The notes under the pieces were generated by a model that was not told the DNA's origin, did not search any database, and saw only the letters and a list, made by a program, of their open reading frames with translations. From an uncultured beta proteobacterium (GTDB lineage: Bacteria; Pseudomonadota; Gammaproteobacteria; Burkholderiales; Burkholderiaceae): 19,357 nt of DNA. The stretch covers positions 1-19,357 of the forward strand of contig CAITHY010000191.1 in assembly GCA_903892315.1 (NCBI GenBank), given 5' to 3'. Both the position numbers and the translations under genes were made by a program. Positions within the stretch are counted from its first letter, which is position 1. Each line of letters opens with the position of its first letter. Positions 1-8,326 of this stretch are shown here, in pieces.

Positions 1-76
1 CATTGCTATCCCAACTTTCAGCACGGCTATGTTCATCGAAGCTGGCTGTATTGCTGTTTTCAGAGCGATTATTCAT
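1..76 (-). CDS. N-terminal fragment of an unidentified protein (partial)
   Basis: Reading the minus strand from an ATG at 76, 25 sense codons run to the window edge without a stop. The peptide starts MNNRSENSNTASFDEHSRAE and is polar and acidic, with no membrane segment or recognisable motif. The ribosome-binding site is weak. The start is supported mainly by position: it lies downstream of maeB on the same strand, after 128 bp holding two inverted repeats that would suit a promoter. I do not recognise the family, and the true start could differ. Confidence 0.4.
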   Translation of the reverse strand, partial: MNNRSENSNTASFDEHSRAESWDSN

Positions 77-134
77 GATGGGTGCTAGGTTACCCGTAAC
101 ACGCCATCAAATCAAGCCCAAATACAGTGCATTT

Positions 135-157
135 TATGTAAAGCACTGATTTACATA
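135..157. promoter_or_regulatory. Inverted repeat TATGTAAA-N7-TTTACATA, possible operator
   Basis: An exact 8-bp inverted repeat (135-142 and 150-157) with a 7-bp spacer. The same half-site recurs in the larger palindrome at 162-197, so the 63-bp stretch holds four related half-sites. It lies upstream of the partial minus-strand gene starting at 76. This favours a transcription-factor operator over a terminator. It resembles a TyrR box (TGTAAA-N6-TTTACA), but the spacer is one base longer, so no regulator is assigned. Confidence 0.4.
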
Positions 158-161
158 GAAA

Positions 162-197
162 TAATTTATGTAAGTTATTGCTAACTTACATAAATTA
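162..197. repeat. Perfect 16-bp inverted repeat with 4-nt loop after maeB
   Basis: Arms 162-177 and 182-197 are perfectly complementary around a TTGC loop. The palindrome begins 8 bp beyond the maeB stop codon. On the minus strand it is followed by a short T-rich stretch, so it could act as a weak AT-rich terminator for maeB. The arms contain TATGTAAG and CTTACATA, near-copies of the half-sites at 135-157, so it could equally be a second operator for the gene starting at 76. Confidence 0.55.
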
Positions 198-204
198 CCA
201 ATTC

Positions 205-2526
205 TTAAGAAATGCCTCTTGCATTGCTGGCTGCCTCTACAACCGCTAAAGTAGTCACATTCACAATACGGCGCACAGTTGCCGCTGGGGTGAGAATGTG
301 AATTGGCTTGGCAACGCCCAACAACAATGGACCGATTGCAATGCCATTACCAGCTGCTGTTTTTAGCAAGTTGTAAGAAATGTTTGCCGCATCAATGTTT
401 GGCAAAACTAGCAAATTAGCATCGCCCTTCAGCGAGGATGAAGATACCGCACCTTCACGAATGCTTGCATCTAATGCGCTATCACCATGCATCTCTCCAT
501 CAACCTCTAAAGTTGGGTCCGCCTTTTGAAGCAATACCAATACTTCACGCATTTTGACTGCAGAAGGCGCATTACTAGAACCAAAATTCGAATGGGAGAG
601 CAATGCAACTTTAGGAGCTAGCCCTAACTTTCTCATTTCACTTGCAGCCATGAGAGTGAGATCTGCTAATTGTTCAGCGGTGGGGTCAAGATTAATGTGA
701 GTATCTACTAAAAATACTTGACGACCCGGGAGGATCAAACCGGACATCGCCCCATACACATTCGCACCAGGCTCATGCCCGATGACTTCATCAATATATT
801 TCAAATGAGTGGCGATGTTACCGACTGTGCCAGAAATCATGCCATCGGCCATGCCCTTTTGAATCAACAGGCTTCCAATCAAGCTATTGCGGCGACGCAC
901 CTCCAACTTAGCAAACGATTGCGTGACGCCCTTACGCTCAGTGAGTGCCAGGTAGGTTTGCCAGAAATCTCGGAAGCGTGAATCATTCTCTGGATTCACA
1001 ATCTCAAAGTCATCGCCTGCTTTCATGCGGAGGCCAAATTTCTCAATGCGATGCTCAATGACTGCTGGGCGGCCAATCAGGATTGGGGTTGCAAGATGCT
1101 CATCAATGATGATTTGCACTGCACGCAATACACGCTCATCTTCACCTTCAGCAAACACAATGCGCTTTTGATTTGCTGGCACACGCTTAGCAATACTAAA
1201 GAGTGGCTTCATCAAAGTACCAGAGTGGTACACGAATTGCTGTAACTGATTGCGATACGCATCGAAATCTTTAATCGGACGTAAAGCTACACCATCATCC
1301 ATGGCTGCCTTAGCAACAGCCGGGGCAATCACTGTGATCAAGCGTGGATCAAATGGCTTCGGGATCAAATACTCTGGGCCAAAGGATAGGTTCTCGATAC
1401 CGTAAACAGAGGCAACCACCTCACTCTGTTCAGCTTGCGCCAATTCCGCCACAGCCTTTACTGCTGCGACTTCCATACCACGGGTAATCGTTGTTGCACC
1501 CACATCTAAAGCACCCCGGAAGATGAACGGGAAACACAAAACATTATTGACTTGGTTCGGGTAATCAGTGCGGCCTGTTGCCATTACTGCATCCGGACGA
1601 ACTGCTTTCACTTCTTCAGGCAATATTTCTGGGGTTGGATTTGCTAAGGCATATACCAATGGCTTTGGCGCCATCTTCTTCACCATGTCTTGCTTAAGCA
1701 CGCCGCCAGCAGATAATCCCAAGAAAATATCTGCGCCTTCAATCGCTTGATCAAGTGTCCGCAAATCTGTGTCTTGGCAGAATGGCTCCTTCTCGGGATC
1801 CATCAATTCTTTACGACCTTTGTATGCAACACCAGCCAAGTCAGTTACCCAAATATTTTTACGCTGAATACCTAAGTCAACCAATAGGTCTAAGCAAGCT
1901 AGCGCAGCAGCACCCGCTCCTGAAGTAACCAACTTAACGTCTTCTACTTTTTTACCAACTACCTTCAAACCATTGATGATGGCGGCTGCAACCACAATCG
2001 CTGTACCGTGTTGGTCATCATGGAAGACTGGAATCTTCATGCGCGCTTGCAACTTACGCTCAACAACAAAACAATCAGGCGCTTTAATATCTTCTAAATT
2101 GATACCGCCAAAAGTTGGCTCTAGTGCCGCAATAATTTCTACCAACTTATCAGGATCGTTTTCATTAACCTCGATATCGAAAACGTCAATGCCAGCAAAC
2201 TTCTTAAAAAGAACTGCCTTACCTTCCATCACCGGCTTACTTGCCAGCGGTCCAATATTTCCTAAACCTAAAACAGCAGTACCGTTCGTAATAACGCCGA
2301 CTAAATTTCCACGTGCCGTGTACTTGAATGCATTTGCAGGATCTTTAACAATTTCTTCGCAAGGTGCTGCAACGCCAGGCGTGTAAGCCAGCGCTAAATC
2401 TCGTTGATTAGTTAATTGCTTTGTTGGGGCAATTTCAATTTTCCCCGGAGTCGGAAACTCGTGGTACTGAAGCGCAGCCTCTCTTAAGGCTGCAATTTGT
2501 TGCTCTTTATTATTTTCTTTACTCAT
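205..2526 (-). CDS. maeB: NADP-dependent malic enzyme, hybrid type with phosphotransacetylase-like C-terminus
   Basis: Oxidatively decarboxylates malate to pyruvate with NADP, a cytosolic anaplerotic and NADPH-forming step. The 773 residues match the two-domain MaeB class (E. coli MaeB is about 760). The malic enzyme half, about 20-420, shows AYTPGVA (47-53), the Lys-containing EGKAVLFKKF (101-110), the metal-site LED (144-146), FHDDQHGTA (168-176), a GAGAAA nucleotide loop (203-208) and ALANPTPE. The part from about residue 430 resembles phosphate acetyltransferase (start AEGEDERVLRA). In this family it is regulatory, binding acetyl-CoA, rather than a working transacetylase. The ATG at 2526 is preceded by only a weak Shine-Dalgarno. 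The gene is divergent from thiL, with 105 bp between them, and no partner gene is on its strand nearby. The assignment is secure; the regulatory role is from family knowledge. Confidence 0.95.
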   Translation of the reverse strand: MSKENNKEQQIAALREAALQYHEFPTPGKIEIAPTKQLTNQRDLALAYTPGVAAPCEEIVKDPANAFKYTARGNLVGVITNGTAVLGLGNIGPLASKPVMEGKAVLFKKFAGIDVFDIEVNENDPDKLVEIIAALEPTFGGINLEDIKAPDCFVVERKLQARMKIPVFHDDQHGTAIVVAAAIINGLKVVGKKVEDVKLVTSGAGAAALACLDLLVDLGIQRKNIWVTDLAGVAYKGRKELMDPEKEPFCQDTDLRTLDQAIEGADIFLGLSAGGVLKQDMVKKMAPKPLVYALANPTPEILPEEVKAVRPDAVMATGRTDYPNQVNNVLCFPFIFRGALDVGATTITRGMEVAAVKAVAELAQAEQSEVVASVYGIENLSFGPEYLIPKPFDPRLITVIAPAVAKAAMDDGVALRPIKDFDAYRNQLQQFVYHSGTLMKPLFSIAKRVPANQKRIVFAEGEDERVLRAVQIIIDEHLATPILIGRPAVIEHRIEKFGLRMKAGDDFEIVNPENDSRFRDFWQTYLALTERKGVTQSFAKLEVRRRNSLIGSLLIQKGMADGMISGTVGNIATHLKYIDEVIGHEPGANVYGAMSGLILPGRQVFLVDTHINLDPTAEQLADLTLMAASEMRKLGLAPKVALLSHSNFGSSNAPSAVKMREVLVLLQKADPTLEVDGEMHGDSALDASIREGAVSSSSLKGDANLLVLPNIDAANISYNLLKTAAGNGIAIGPLLLGVAKPIHILTPAATVRRIVNVTTLAVVEAASNARGIS

Positions 2527-2546
2527 CCACTAACTCGCTAAGTTCT

Positions 2547-2580
2547 GTCTTATCTTCGTTTATCTAAGACTTATAAGACT
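2547..2580. promoter_or_regulatory. Short repeats in the maeB/thiL divergent region
   Basis: The 105-bp gap between the two divergent starts contains GTCTTA (2547-2552) facing TAAGAC (2565-2570), and TAAGACT repeated directly at 2565-2571 and 2574-2580, with the palindrome CTTATAAG (2570-2577) at the centre. Both promoters must lie here, but I cannot place -35/-10 boxes with confidence. An operator is possible; chance AT-rich repetition is equally plausible. Confidence 0.2.
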
Positions 2581-2631
2581 TCAATTCTATTCCTCTCGGA
2601 CATTCACTTCATAACCACCATAAAATGGGGC

Positions 2632-3657
2632 ATGTCTTCGCGCCCTACCCCCCTTGGTGAATTTGACCTGATTGAACGTTTTTTCAAAACAGGTGCCGAT
2701 TTATTGCGCACCAATGTAGATCAGAGCATTGCCTTAGGCATTGGAGATGACTGCGCCCTGATCAAACCGCCCGCTAATGAAGAAATAGCGATTACCAGCG
2801 ATATGCTGGTTGAGGGCAGGCACTTTTTTGCAGGCGCCGATCCTGCGCTATTGGCGCGCAAAGCCCTAGCAGTCAACCTTTCAGACTTGGCGGCTATGGG
2901 GGCAAAACCGTTGGGATTTACCTTGGCAATTGCCCTACCAGCAGCAGATGAAGTCTGGCTAGAAGCCTTTTCTCAAGGGCTATTTGCCATTGCCAAGGAG
3001 TATTCCTGCCCCCTCATTGGTGGAGACACCACTGCCGGCCCCCTCACCATCTCTATTACCGCCTTTGGCAGCATCCCTTTCGGCAAAGCCATTCGCAGAT
3101 CAGGCGCAAAGGCGGGTGATGATGTTTGGGTCTCAGGAATGGTTGGGGATGCGAGACTCACTCTTGCTGCACTGCGTCATGAAATCAATCTATCTAGCGC
3201 AGATTTACAACAAATTGAACACTGCATGCACCAACCCACCCCAAGGGTTGAATTAGGAATTTGCTTAAGAGATAGCGCAAGTGCAGCTTTAGATGTATCC
3301 GATGGCTTACTCGGTGACTTACGTCATATCCTAAAGCAGTCACAAGTTGACGCACAAATTGCTTTGGATAAATTACCTAAGTCGAGCATCTTACAAAAAC
3401 AAACATCCTCAATTCAAAACGTATTTGCCGCATGCGGCGGAGATGATTACGAACTTTGCTTTACAGCCCCCTCAAGCCAGCAGGAAAAAATACGGGAGAT
3501 TAGTAAATCCCTTCACTTGCCATTAACCCCCATTGGAAAAATACTTCCGAAAAAAAATGATCAAGCAAGGGTATATTTACTAGATGCATCTGGCACTCCT
3601 CTGAGTGATTTAGAAGCAGCACCTTTTTTCAACTCATTTGACCACTTTGCATCATGA
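2632..3657 (+). CDS. thiL: Thiamine-monophosphate kinase
   Basis: Phosphorylates thiamine monophosphate to thiamine diphosphate with ATP, the last step of the cofactor pathway, in the cytosol. The 341 residues are slightly longer than the E. coli enzyme (about 325). The metal- and substrate-binding motifs of the ThiL/PurM fold are present: GIGDDCAL (36-43), SDMLVEGRHF (56-65), NLSDLAAMGA (82-91), GGDTT (130-134), DVSDGL (221-226) and GGDDYEL (269-275). The ATG at 2632 lies just after GGGG, which may act as a close ribosome-binding element. The stop overlaps the pgpA start in an ATGA, implying translational coupling; thiL followed by pgpA is a common proteobacterial pairing. Confidence 0.95.
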   Translation: MSSRPTPLGEFDLIERFFKTGADLLRTNVDQSIALGIGDDCALIKPPANEEIAITSDMLVEGRHFFAGADPALLARKALAVNLSDLAAMGAKPLGFTLAIALPAADEVWLEAFSQGLFAIAKEYSCPLIGGDTTAGPLTISITAFGSIPFGKAIRRSGAKAGDDVWVSGMVGDARLTLAALRHEINLSSADLQQIEHCMHQPTPRVELGICLRDSASAALDVSDGLLGDLRHILKQSQVDAQIALDKLPKSSILQKQTSSIQNVFAACGGDDYELCFTAPSSQQEKIREISKSLHLPLTPIGKILPKKNDQARVYLLDASGTPLSDLEAAPFFNSFDHFAS

Positions 3658-4214
3658 CCAATATTGAGCGGGCTGCAGAAGTAAAACCAAACTTCAAATG
3701 GGTTTTTCAAACTGCTAGTCGCACCATTGCATTTGGCTTTGGCAGCGGGCTGAGCCCAGTAGCTCCAGGCACTGCAGGCACGCTCTGGGCATGGGCTACA
3801 TTCCTGTTAGGCGAATACTTTTTCAGTACCGCAGACTTTCTCTGGATCATTGGTGGCGGCATTTTGCTTGGCTGCTGGATCTGCGGCCATGTCAGCGAAG
3901 AGCTTGGTAAAAAAGATTTTGGTGGGATTGTTTGGGATGAAATCATTGCCTTTTGGCTGGTTCTCATCTTCATCATGCCAACGAATATTTGGATGCAGAT
4001 TATTGCTTTTGCACTATTCCGATTTTTTGATGCTATAAAGCCCGGCCCTATTGGCATGATTGATCGTCACTTTAAAAATACTTCGAGCAAAAGCACTCAG
4101 CGATCAACCCTCTTGCAAATTATTTGGCGTGGATTTGGAATTGTGGTGGACGATCTTGCTGCTGCCTTTTGTACGCTGCTCGCAATAGCCTTGATACAGT
4201 TCTTAATGAGATGA
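3654..4214 (+). CDS. pgpA: Phosphatidylglycerophosphatase A
   Basis: Removes the phosphate from phosphatidylglycerophosphate to give phosphatidylglycerol, at the inner membrane. The 186 residues begin with a soluble stretch of about 25. The conserved sequence GFGSGLSPVAPGTAGTLWA follows, then GHVSEELGKKDFGGIVWDE (the acidic metal/catalytic motif), FRFFDAIKPGPI and a closing VDDLAAA before the last helix. About four hydrophobic segments are visible. The start codon overlaps the thiL stop (ATGA). The stop at 4212-4214 overlaps the tandem start codons of pncC, so the three genes are very probably one coupled transcript. Confidence 0.93.
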   Translation: MTNIERAAEVKPNFKWVFQTASRTIAFGFGSGLSPVAPGTAGTLWAWATFLLGEYFFSTADFLWIIGGGILLGCWICGHVSEELGKKDFGGIVWDEIIAFWLVLIFIMPTNIWMQIIAFALFRFFDAIKPGPIGMIDRHFKNTSSKSTQRSTLLQIIWRGFGIVVDDLAAAFCTLLAIALIQFLMR

Positions 4215-4693
4215 TGAACGCAATCGATCTCACCAAAACCTTAGCTCAGATTTTGCTTTCCAGAAACTGGACAGTGTCACTAGCTGAGTCTTGCACTGGC
4301 GGTCTTGTTTGCGCCACCCTGACTGAACTTGCGGGTTCAAGCGAATGGTTTGAACGTGGCTATATCACCTATAGCAATGAAGCTAAAACAGAATGTCTTA
4401 ATGTCTCCGCCCAACTGATTCAGTCCCATGGGGCCGTGAGTGAGCAAGTAGCTAAGGCGATGGCTGAAGGCGCCCGAATCCATTCAAGAAGTGATGTGGC
4501 TATCTCAATAACGGGGATTGCAGGGCCGACAGGCGGCTCAGCAGAAAAACCAGTGGGAACGGTCTGTTTTGGCTGGGCTACCGACAATCAAACTCTGACC
4601 AAAACCATGTGTTTTGATGGTGACCGTCAAGCGGTAAGGCAACAAGCAACTGAATTTGCGCTGACTGAGTTAATCGCACTACTCAGAAGTTAA
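4211..4693 (+). CDS. pncC: Nicotinamide-nucleotide amidohydrolase (CinA C-terminal domain family)
   Basis: Deamidates nicotinamide mononucleotide to nicotinate mononucleotide, salvaging the NMN made by NAD-consuming enzymes such as DNA ligase. This is the stand-alone CinA C-terminal domain of 160 residues, the usual length. It contains SLAESCTGG (23-31), with the presumed nucleophile Ser, then FERGYITYSNEAKTE and GIAGPTGGSAEKPVGTV (102-118). The open frame extends upstream to 4124, but that part is PgpA coding sequence read in another frame and does not fit the family. Two adjacent ATGs at 4211 and 4214 overlap the pgpA stop and are the sensible starts. It converges on corA with a 20-bp gap and no clear terminator. 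Confidence 0.92.
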   Translation: MMNAIDLTKTLAQILLSRNWTVSLAESCTGGLVCATLTELAGSSEWFERGYITYSNEAKTECLNVSAQLIQSHGAVSEQVAKAMAEGARIHSRSDVAISITGIAGPTGGSAEKPVGTVCFGWATDNQTLTKTMCFDGDRQAVRQQATEFALTELIALLRS

Positions 4694-4713
4694 GCGCAAA
4701 TCCAGACTACCAA

Positions 4714-5679
4714 TTACTTCATCCAGCCTTTACTGTGGAAATACCAGAGTGGGATGATCGCAGAAATTACCATGGCAACAATGGCCATTGGATAACCCCA
4801 AGTAGCATCTAATTCAGGCATGTACTTGTAGTTCATGCCCCAAATACTTGCTAGTAAAGTTGGTGGCATTAAGGCTACGGATACCACCGAGAAGATCTTA
4901 ATGATCTTAGATTGGTTCAAATTAATGAAACCGACGGTAGCATCCATCAAGAAGTTAATCTTATCGAATAAGAAAGCGGTATGGTTTTCCAGAGAGTCAA
5001 TATCGCGCAAAATTTGACGCGCTTCTTCTTGTTGTTCATCTGAAAGTAACTTGCTGCGCATGAGGAAGGATAGGGCTCTGCGGGTATCCATCACATTACG
5101 ACGAATACGCCCATTGGTATCTTCTTCTTTGGCAATTGTCTCTAAGACCTCGGCAGCATCAGCATCATTAATGCTGTCAGAAAGTACTCGTTTACCAGCT
5201 TGCTCAAGGTTTTCATAAACCTCTTCCAAAGCATCGGCAGAGTACTCAGCATCGGTTGAATACAAATCGAGCAACACATCTTTTGCATTGCTCACCGAAC
5301 CTGGACGCAAACGCGCGCGCAAGCGAACCAAGCGGAATACTGGCAAATCTTCGTCATGAATTGAGAACAATACTTGCTTAGTCAGAACAAACGCTACTCG
5401 AACGTTGCGAGAGGTTTCTTCTTCATCCAATAAGAAATCAGTACGGATATGGAGGTGGCCATCATCTGCTTCAAAATAACGTGCAGATGCTTCTAAGTCA
5501 CCTAAGTCATCTAACTCAGGCAAAAGTACGCCAAACGCCTCTTTAATCCAAATTAATTCCTCTTCTTCTGGATCAACTACGTCAATCCAGATAGGATTGG
5601 CATATTGCAACAATTCATTGCGATCTTCGACTTGCTCTTGAGAGAGGCGGCCATTTTGCAGGACGAACAAGTTGATCAT
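4714..5679 (-). CDS. corA: CorA-family magnesium/cobalt channel
   Basis: Forms a pentameric inner-membrane channel for uptake of Mg2+ (and Co2+/Ni2+). The 321 residues have a long acidic, helical cytoplasmic domain (about 1-255), a first membrane helix (about 260-280) ending in the signature GMN (281-283), the loop YKYMPELDATWGYP, a second membrane helix (about 296-314) and a basic C-terminus with a Trp. The GMN motif and MPEL loop are the selectivity elements of the family. A good AGGAG lies about 7 bp upstream of the ATG at 5679. The gene is alone on its strand here, divergent from pyrF across 73 bp. I see no M-box-like riboswitch; the leader is too short. Confidence 0.95.
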   Translation of the reverse strand: MINLFVLQNGRLSQEQVEDRNELLQYANPIWIDVVDPEEEELIWIKEAFGVLLPELDDLGDLEASARYFEADDGHLHIRTDFLLDEEETSRNVRVAFVLTKQVLFSIHDEDLPVFRLVRLRARLRPGSVSNAKDVLLDLYSTDAEYSADALEEVYENLEQAGKRVLSDSINDADAAEVLETIAKEEDTNGRIRRNVMDTRRALSFLMRSKLLSDEQQEEARQILRDIDSLENHTAFLFDKINFLMDATVGFINLNQSKIIKIFSVVSVALMPPTLLASIWGMNYKYMPELDATWGYPMAIVAMVISAIIPLWYFHSKGWMK

Positions 5680-5752
5680 GGTGAACTCCTAAGGAATGTG
5701 CGCTAGTTTATCCTATAGAACATGACAGTTTCAGTAAAATAAGCTAAATCCA

Positions 5753-6598
5753 ATGAACTCTCGCTCAAATACCTTTAACCAGCAACTCCAGTCCGCATGG
5801 GCTTCCCAAGGCAGCATGCTATGTGTTGGTTTTGACCCAGATCCGAAGCGCTTACCCCCCTCCCTACAAGGGAGTGCCGAGGGCATCTATGAGTTCTGCC
5901 GAGCCATCGCTGATGCGACTGCAGATTTGGTCTGTGCCTTCAAGCCCCAGTTTGCTTACTTTGCCTCCCAGAGAGCAGAAGCTCAACTAGAAAAACTGAT
6001 CAAGCACCTCAAGGATAAATACCCCCACATTCCAGTAATCCTGGATTCCAAGCGTGGAGATATCGGCAGTACGGCTGACCATTACGCTCTTGAGGCCTTT
6101 GATCGTTACGGTGCTGATGCTGTAACTGTTAATCCCTACATGGGCTTTGACACGATTGAACCCTACCTGAAGCATTCAGGCAAAGGAGTGATTGTCTTGT
6201 GCCGCACCTCCAACCCTGGGGGGTCTGATTTGCAATTTCTGAATGTGGCGCCCCATGGAGAACCTCTTTATCTGCATGTAGCCAAACTAGCTGCGCAGCA
6301 GTGGAATCGTTCTGGTCATATCAGCCTAGTGGTCGGCGCAACTTTCCCAGAAGAAATTGCTAAGGTACGCGCGATTGTTGGTGACATGCCCTTATTGATT
6401 CCAGGGATCGGCGCTCAAGGTGGCGACATTGATGCCACTGTCAATGCAGGAAAGGTAGCCGGTAAACCTGGAACAGGGATGATCATCAATTCTTCCCGAG
6501 CAATTCTGTATGCCAGCTCAGGACCTGATTTTGCACAAGCTGCTAGAGCAGTTGCAATGAGTACACGGGATGCACTACGAGCTGCTGCAGGTAAATAA
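5753..6598 (+). CDS. pyrF: Orotidine 5'-phosphate decarboxylase (long, type 2 form)
   Basis: Decarboxylates OMP to UMP, the final step of de novo pyrimidine synthesis. The 281 residues fit the longer PyrF subfamily rather than the roughly 245-residue E. coli type. Motifs seen are LCVGFDPDP (23-31), [10 protein letters not shown] (61-70), the catalytic [15 protein letters not shown] (D98, K100, D103), [21 protein letters not shown] and [11 protein letters not shown]. The start has little Shine-Dalgarno; an ATG at 5753 gives a natural N-terminus. The last codons (Gly-Lys-stop) form half of a palindrome shared with the convergent mtgA. Confidence 0.94.
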   Translation: MNSRSNTFNQQLQSAWASQGSMLCVGFDPDPKRLPPSLQGSAEGIYEFCRAIADATADLVCAFKPQFAYFASQRAEAQLEKLIKHLKDKYPHIPVILDSKRGDIGSTADHYALEAFDRYGADAVTVNPYMGFDTIEPYLKHSGKGVIVLCRTSNPGGSDLQFLNVAPHGEPLYLHVAKLAAQQWNRSGHISLVVGATFPEEIAKVRAIVGDMPLLIPGIGAQGGDIDATVNAGKVAGKPGTGMIINSSRAILYASSGPDFAQAARAVAMSTRDALRAAAGK

Positions 6599-6610
6599 AT
6601 TATTTACCTG
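6588..6610. repeat. 23-bp palindrome spanning the convergent stop codons of pyrF and mtgA
   Basis: CAGGTAAATAA (6588-6598), one central A, then its exact reverse complement (6600-6610). It contains the pyrF stop (6596-6598) and the mtgA stop (6600-6602), so both genes end in the same codons GGT AAA TAA, giving Gly-Lys. The two coding regions are separated by one base. Being AT-rich and without a T-tract, it is not a standard rho-independent terminator, though it could weakly fold in both transcripts. Confidence 0.6.
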
Positions 6611-7355
6611 AGTTGCTTTTTGGATAAGGTGCCAAGGCGACTCTATCCATGTTTTCCAAGACAAATTCTTGCCGAGCGGAATAGTTAATACTTCCTCGAC
6701 GGCAATACTGTTGCTTATCAAAACATTTAGGCGCTGGCAGTGCTGACGCTAGAGCAGCAGCTTGCTCGCGGTCTAAGGCTGCTGGACTTGAAGCGAAATA
6801 ATGCTGAGAAGCGGCTCCGACTCCAAAAATACCTTCGCCCCACTCTACCGAATTGAGATAGATCTCCAATAATCGCTGCTTAGAAAGTATTAACTCTAAG
6901 AGCCCGGTGATAATGAGCTCTTGGCCCTTGCGTAAATAATGTTGCTCTGAAGAAAGAAATAAATTTTTTGCTAATTGCTGGGTAATGGTGGATCCACCGC
7001 GTAACACTGTTTTAGATTTATTACCTGCTTGCGATTTTTGCTGATTCTGCTGTTGATTTTTCTGCCATGCTTTTTGCATATCCTCAACCCGAACACCCTT
7101 GTGTTGAAAGAAGATATCGTCTTCACTGACTAAAACAGCACGTTTGAGATTATTCGAGATCTTGTCATAAGGCACCCAATGGGATTGCACTGGACAGGTC
7201 CAATGCCAAGTGCATAAGCGCCAACGCTCAGCCCTCTGAAAGGCGGTGCTACTGGGATTTAAACCAATCCACAAAGCAATCTGTAAGGCAAAAAAGATTT
7301 GCATGGCGATCAATCCCGCTAGCAAACACTTCACTGGATATAGAAGCCAGCGCAT
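6600..7355 (-). CDS. mtgA: Monofunctional biosynthetic peptidoglycan transglycosylase
   Basis: Polymerises lipid II into glycan strands at the outer face of the inner membrane (glycosyltransferase family 51 without a transpeptidase domain). The 251 residues start with a membrane anchor (about 9-31) after a short basic N-terminus. Catalytic-site motifs are LVSEDDIFFQHKGV (75-88, with E78 the expected catalytic Glu), RGGSTITQQLAKNLF (119-133), the RKGQELI segment, and EIYLNSVEWGEGIFGVGAA. A Gln/Lys-rich stretch at about 99-115 replaces the usual short loop between the first two motifs. It lies 9 bp downstream of aroE and is probably co-transcribed with it. Confidence 0.94.
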   Translation of the reverse strand: MRWLLYPVKCLLAGLIAMQIFFALQIALWIGLNPSSTAFQRAERWRLCTWHWTCPVQSHWVPYDKISNNLKRAVLVSEDDIFFQHKGVRVEDMQKAWQKNQQQNQQKSQAGNKSKTVLRGGSTITQQLAKNLFLSSEQHYLRKGQELIITGLLELILSKQRLLEIYLNSVEWGEGIFGVGAASQHYFASSPAALDREQAAALASALPAPKCFDKQQYCRRGSINYSARQEFVLENMDRVALAPYPKSNSGK

Positions 7356-7364
7356 CAGAGCAAA

Positions 7365-8270
7365 TTAACTGCGTAACTCTGCTAAGACTGCACGAGGATC
7401 TATGGCAGATGCTAGCTGCGCGCCTCGCCAAAGCAAGAATGCATCCGCCGCCTGCTCAACTAACATTCCAAGGCCATCACTAACGCGTCCTCCTCGTTGC
7501 AGGGCCTGCTGCATGAAGGCGGTAGTTTTGCCATAGACCATGTCGTAAGCGAAAGAACTGGGCACAAAAATATTACTCACCGCTTCGGGTGTCAATGGAG
7601 ACTCATCGGTTAAACCAGCAGCCGTGGCATTGATCACCAAATCAAAGGGATACTGAGTTTTTGCAACGTCTTCCAAATCAGCCAAGGTGCGCGACTCCAA
7701 CGCCACCTGCTTGGAGCCAGCTAAGTCTGCGAATAGTTTCACCAACTCATGTGCCTTTGCGCTAGAACGATTGGCAATAATGAGGGACTTAGGGGATTGC
7801 TCAAGCAAAGGACCGATCACACCACGGGCAGCTCCACCAGCACCAATCAATAAAATACGAGCGCTATGCAGTGCAATACCCTGAGCCAGTAAATCACGAA
7901 CTAGACCAGCACCGTCTGTGTTATCACCAAATATTTTGCCTTCGGTCTTCCACAAAGTGTTAACGGCACCGGCCAATTGAGCCCGCGGTGTTAATACATC
8001 CGCTAAATTTTGAGCATCCAACTTGAAAGGTACGGTGATATTCATGCCCTTACCGCCTGCAGCAAAAAAAGACTGCGCTGCGTGCGCAAATGAACCTATT
8101 TCTGGCTGAAGACGGCCATAGTGCATCCGTTGATTTGCCTGTTCCGCAAACCGCTGGTGTATTGCCGGGGATTTACTGTGAGAAATCGGATTGCCCGCAA
8201 CCGCATAGACATCCACGCCAGCAAAAAGGCTTGGATCAGTATGTAAGGGGGCGGTATTGGCAGAACTCAT
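7365..8270 (-). CDS. aroE: Shikimate dehydrogenase (NADP+)
   Basis: Reversibly reduces 3-dehydroshikimate to shikimate with NADPH in aromatic amino acid synthesis. The 301 residues are somewhat longer than E. coli AroE (272) because of about 18 extra residues at the N-terminus. Seen are the shikimate site NPISHSKSP (27-35), NITVPFK with catalytic Lys (77-83), GDNTDGAGL (115-123), the nucleotide loop GAGGAARG (143-150), NATAAGL, and GMLVEQAADAF near the C-terminus. It lies 56 bp after the TonB-like gene; GTAAACT occurs twice 13 bp apart in that gap (8295-8301, 8308-8314), but no clear promoter is visible. The other shikimate gene in the window, aroQ, is in a separate operon. Confidence 0.95.
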   Translation of the reverse strand: MSSANTAPLHTDPSLFAGVDVYAVAGNPISHSKSPAIHQRFAEQANQRMHYGRLQPEIGSFAHAAQSFFAAGGKGMNITVPFKLDAQNLADVLTPRAQLAGAVNTLWKTEGKIFGDNTDGAGLVRDLLAQGIALHSARILLIGAGGAARGVIGPLLEQSPKSLIIANRSSAKAHELVKLFADLAGSKQVALESRTLADLEDVAKTQYPFDLVINATAAGLTDESPLTPEAVSNIFVPSSFAYDMVYGKTTAFMQQALQRGGRVSDGLGMLVEQAADAFLLWRGAQLASAIDPRAVLAELRS

Positions 8271-8326
8271 GATGACTACAGAATAAGCGAATTTGTAAAC
8301 TGAGTTGGTAAACTTTTTAATTGGTA

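Noticed and set aside
135..157. TyrR box
   Set aside because: The spacer is 7 bp rather than the consensus 6, and nothing nearby concerns aromatic amino acids; only the resemblance is noted.
1973..2386. 137-codon plus-strand open frame inside maeB
   Set aside because: Fully antisense to a well-supported malic enzyme frame; its peptide is low in recognisable motifs and arises from maeB codon pattern.
4124..4210. Upstream extension of pncC to an earlier ATG
   Set aside because: The extra 29 codons overlap pgpA in another frame and do not fit the CinA C-terminal family; the tandem ATG at 4211/4214 overlapping the pgpA stop fits better.
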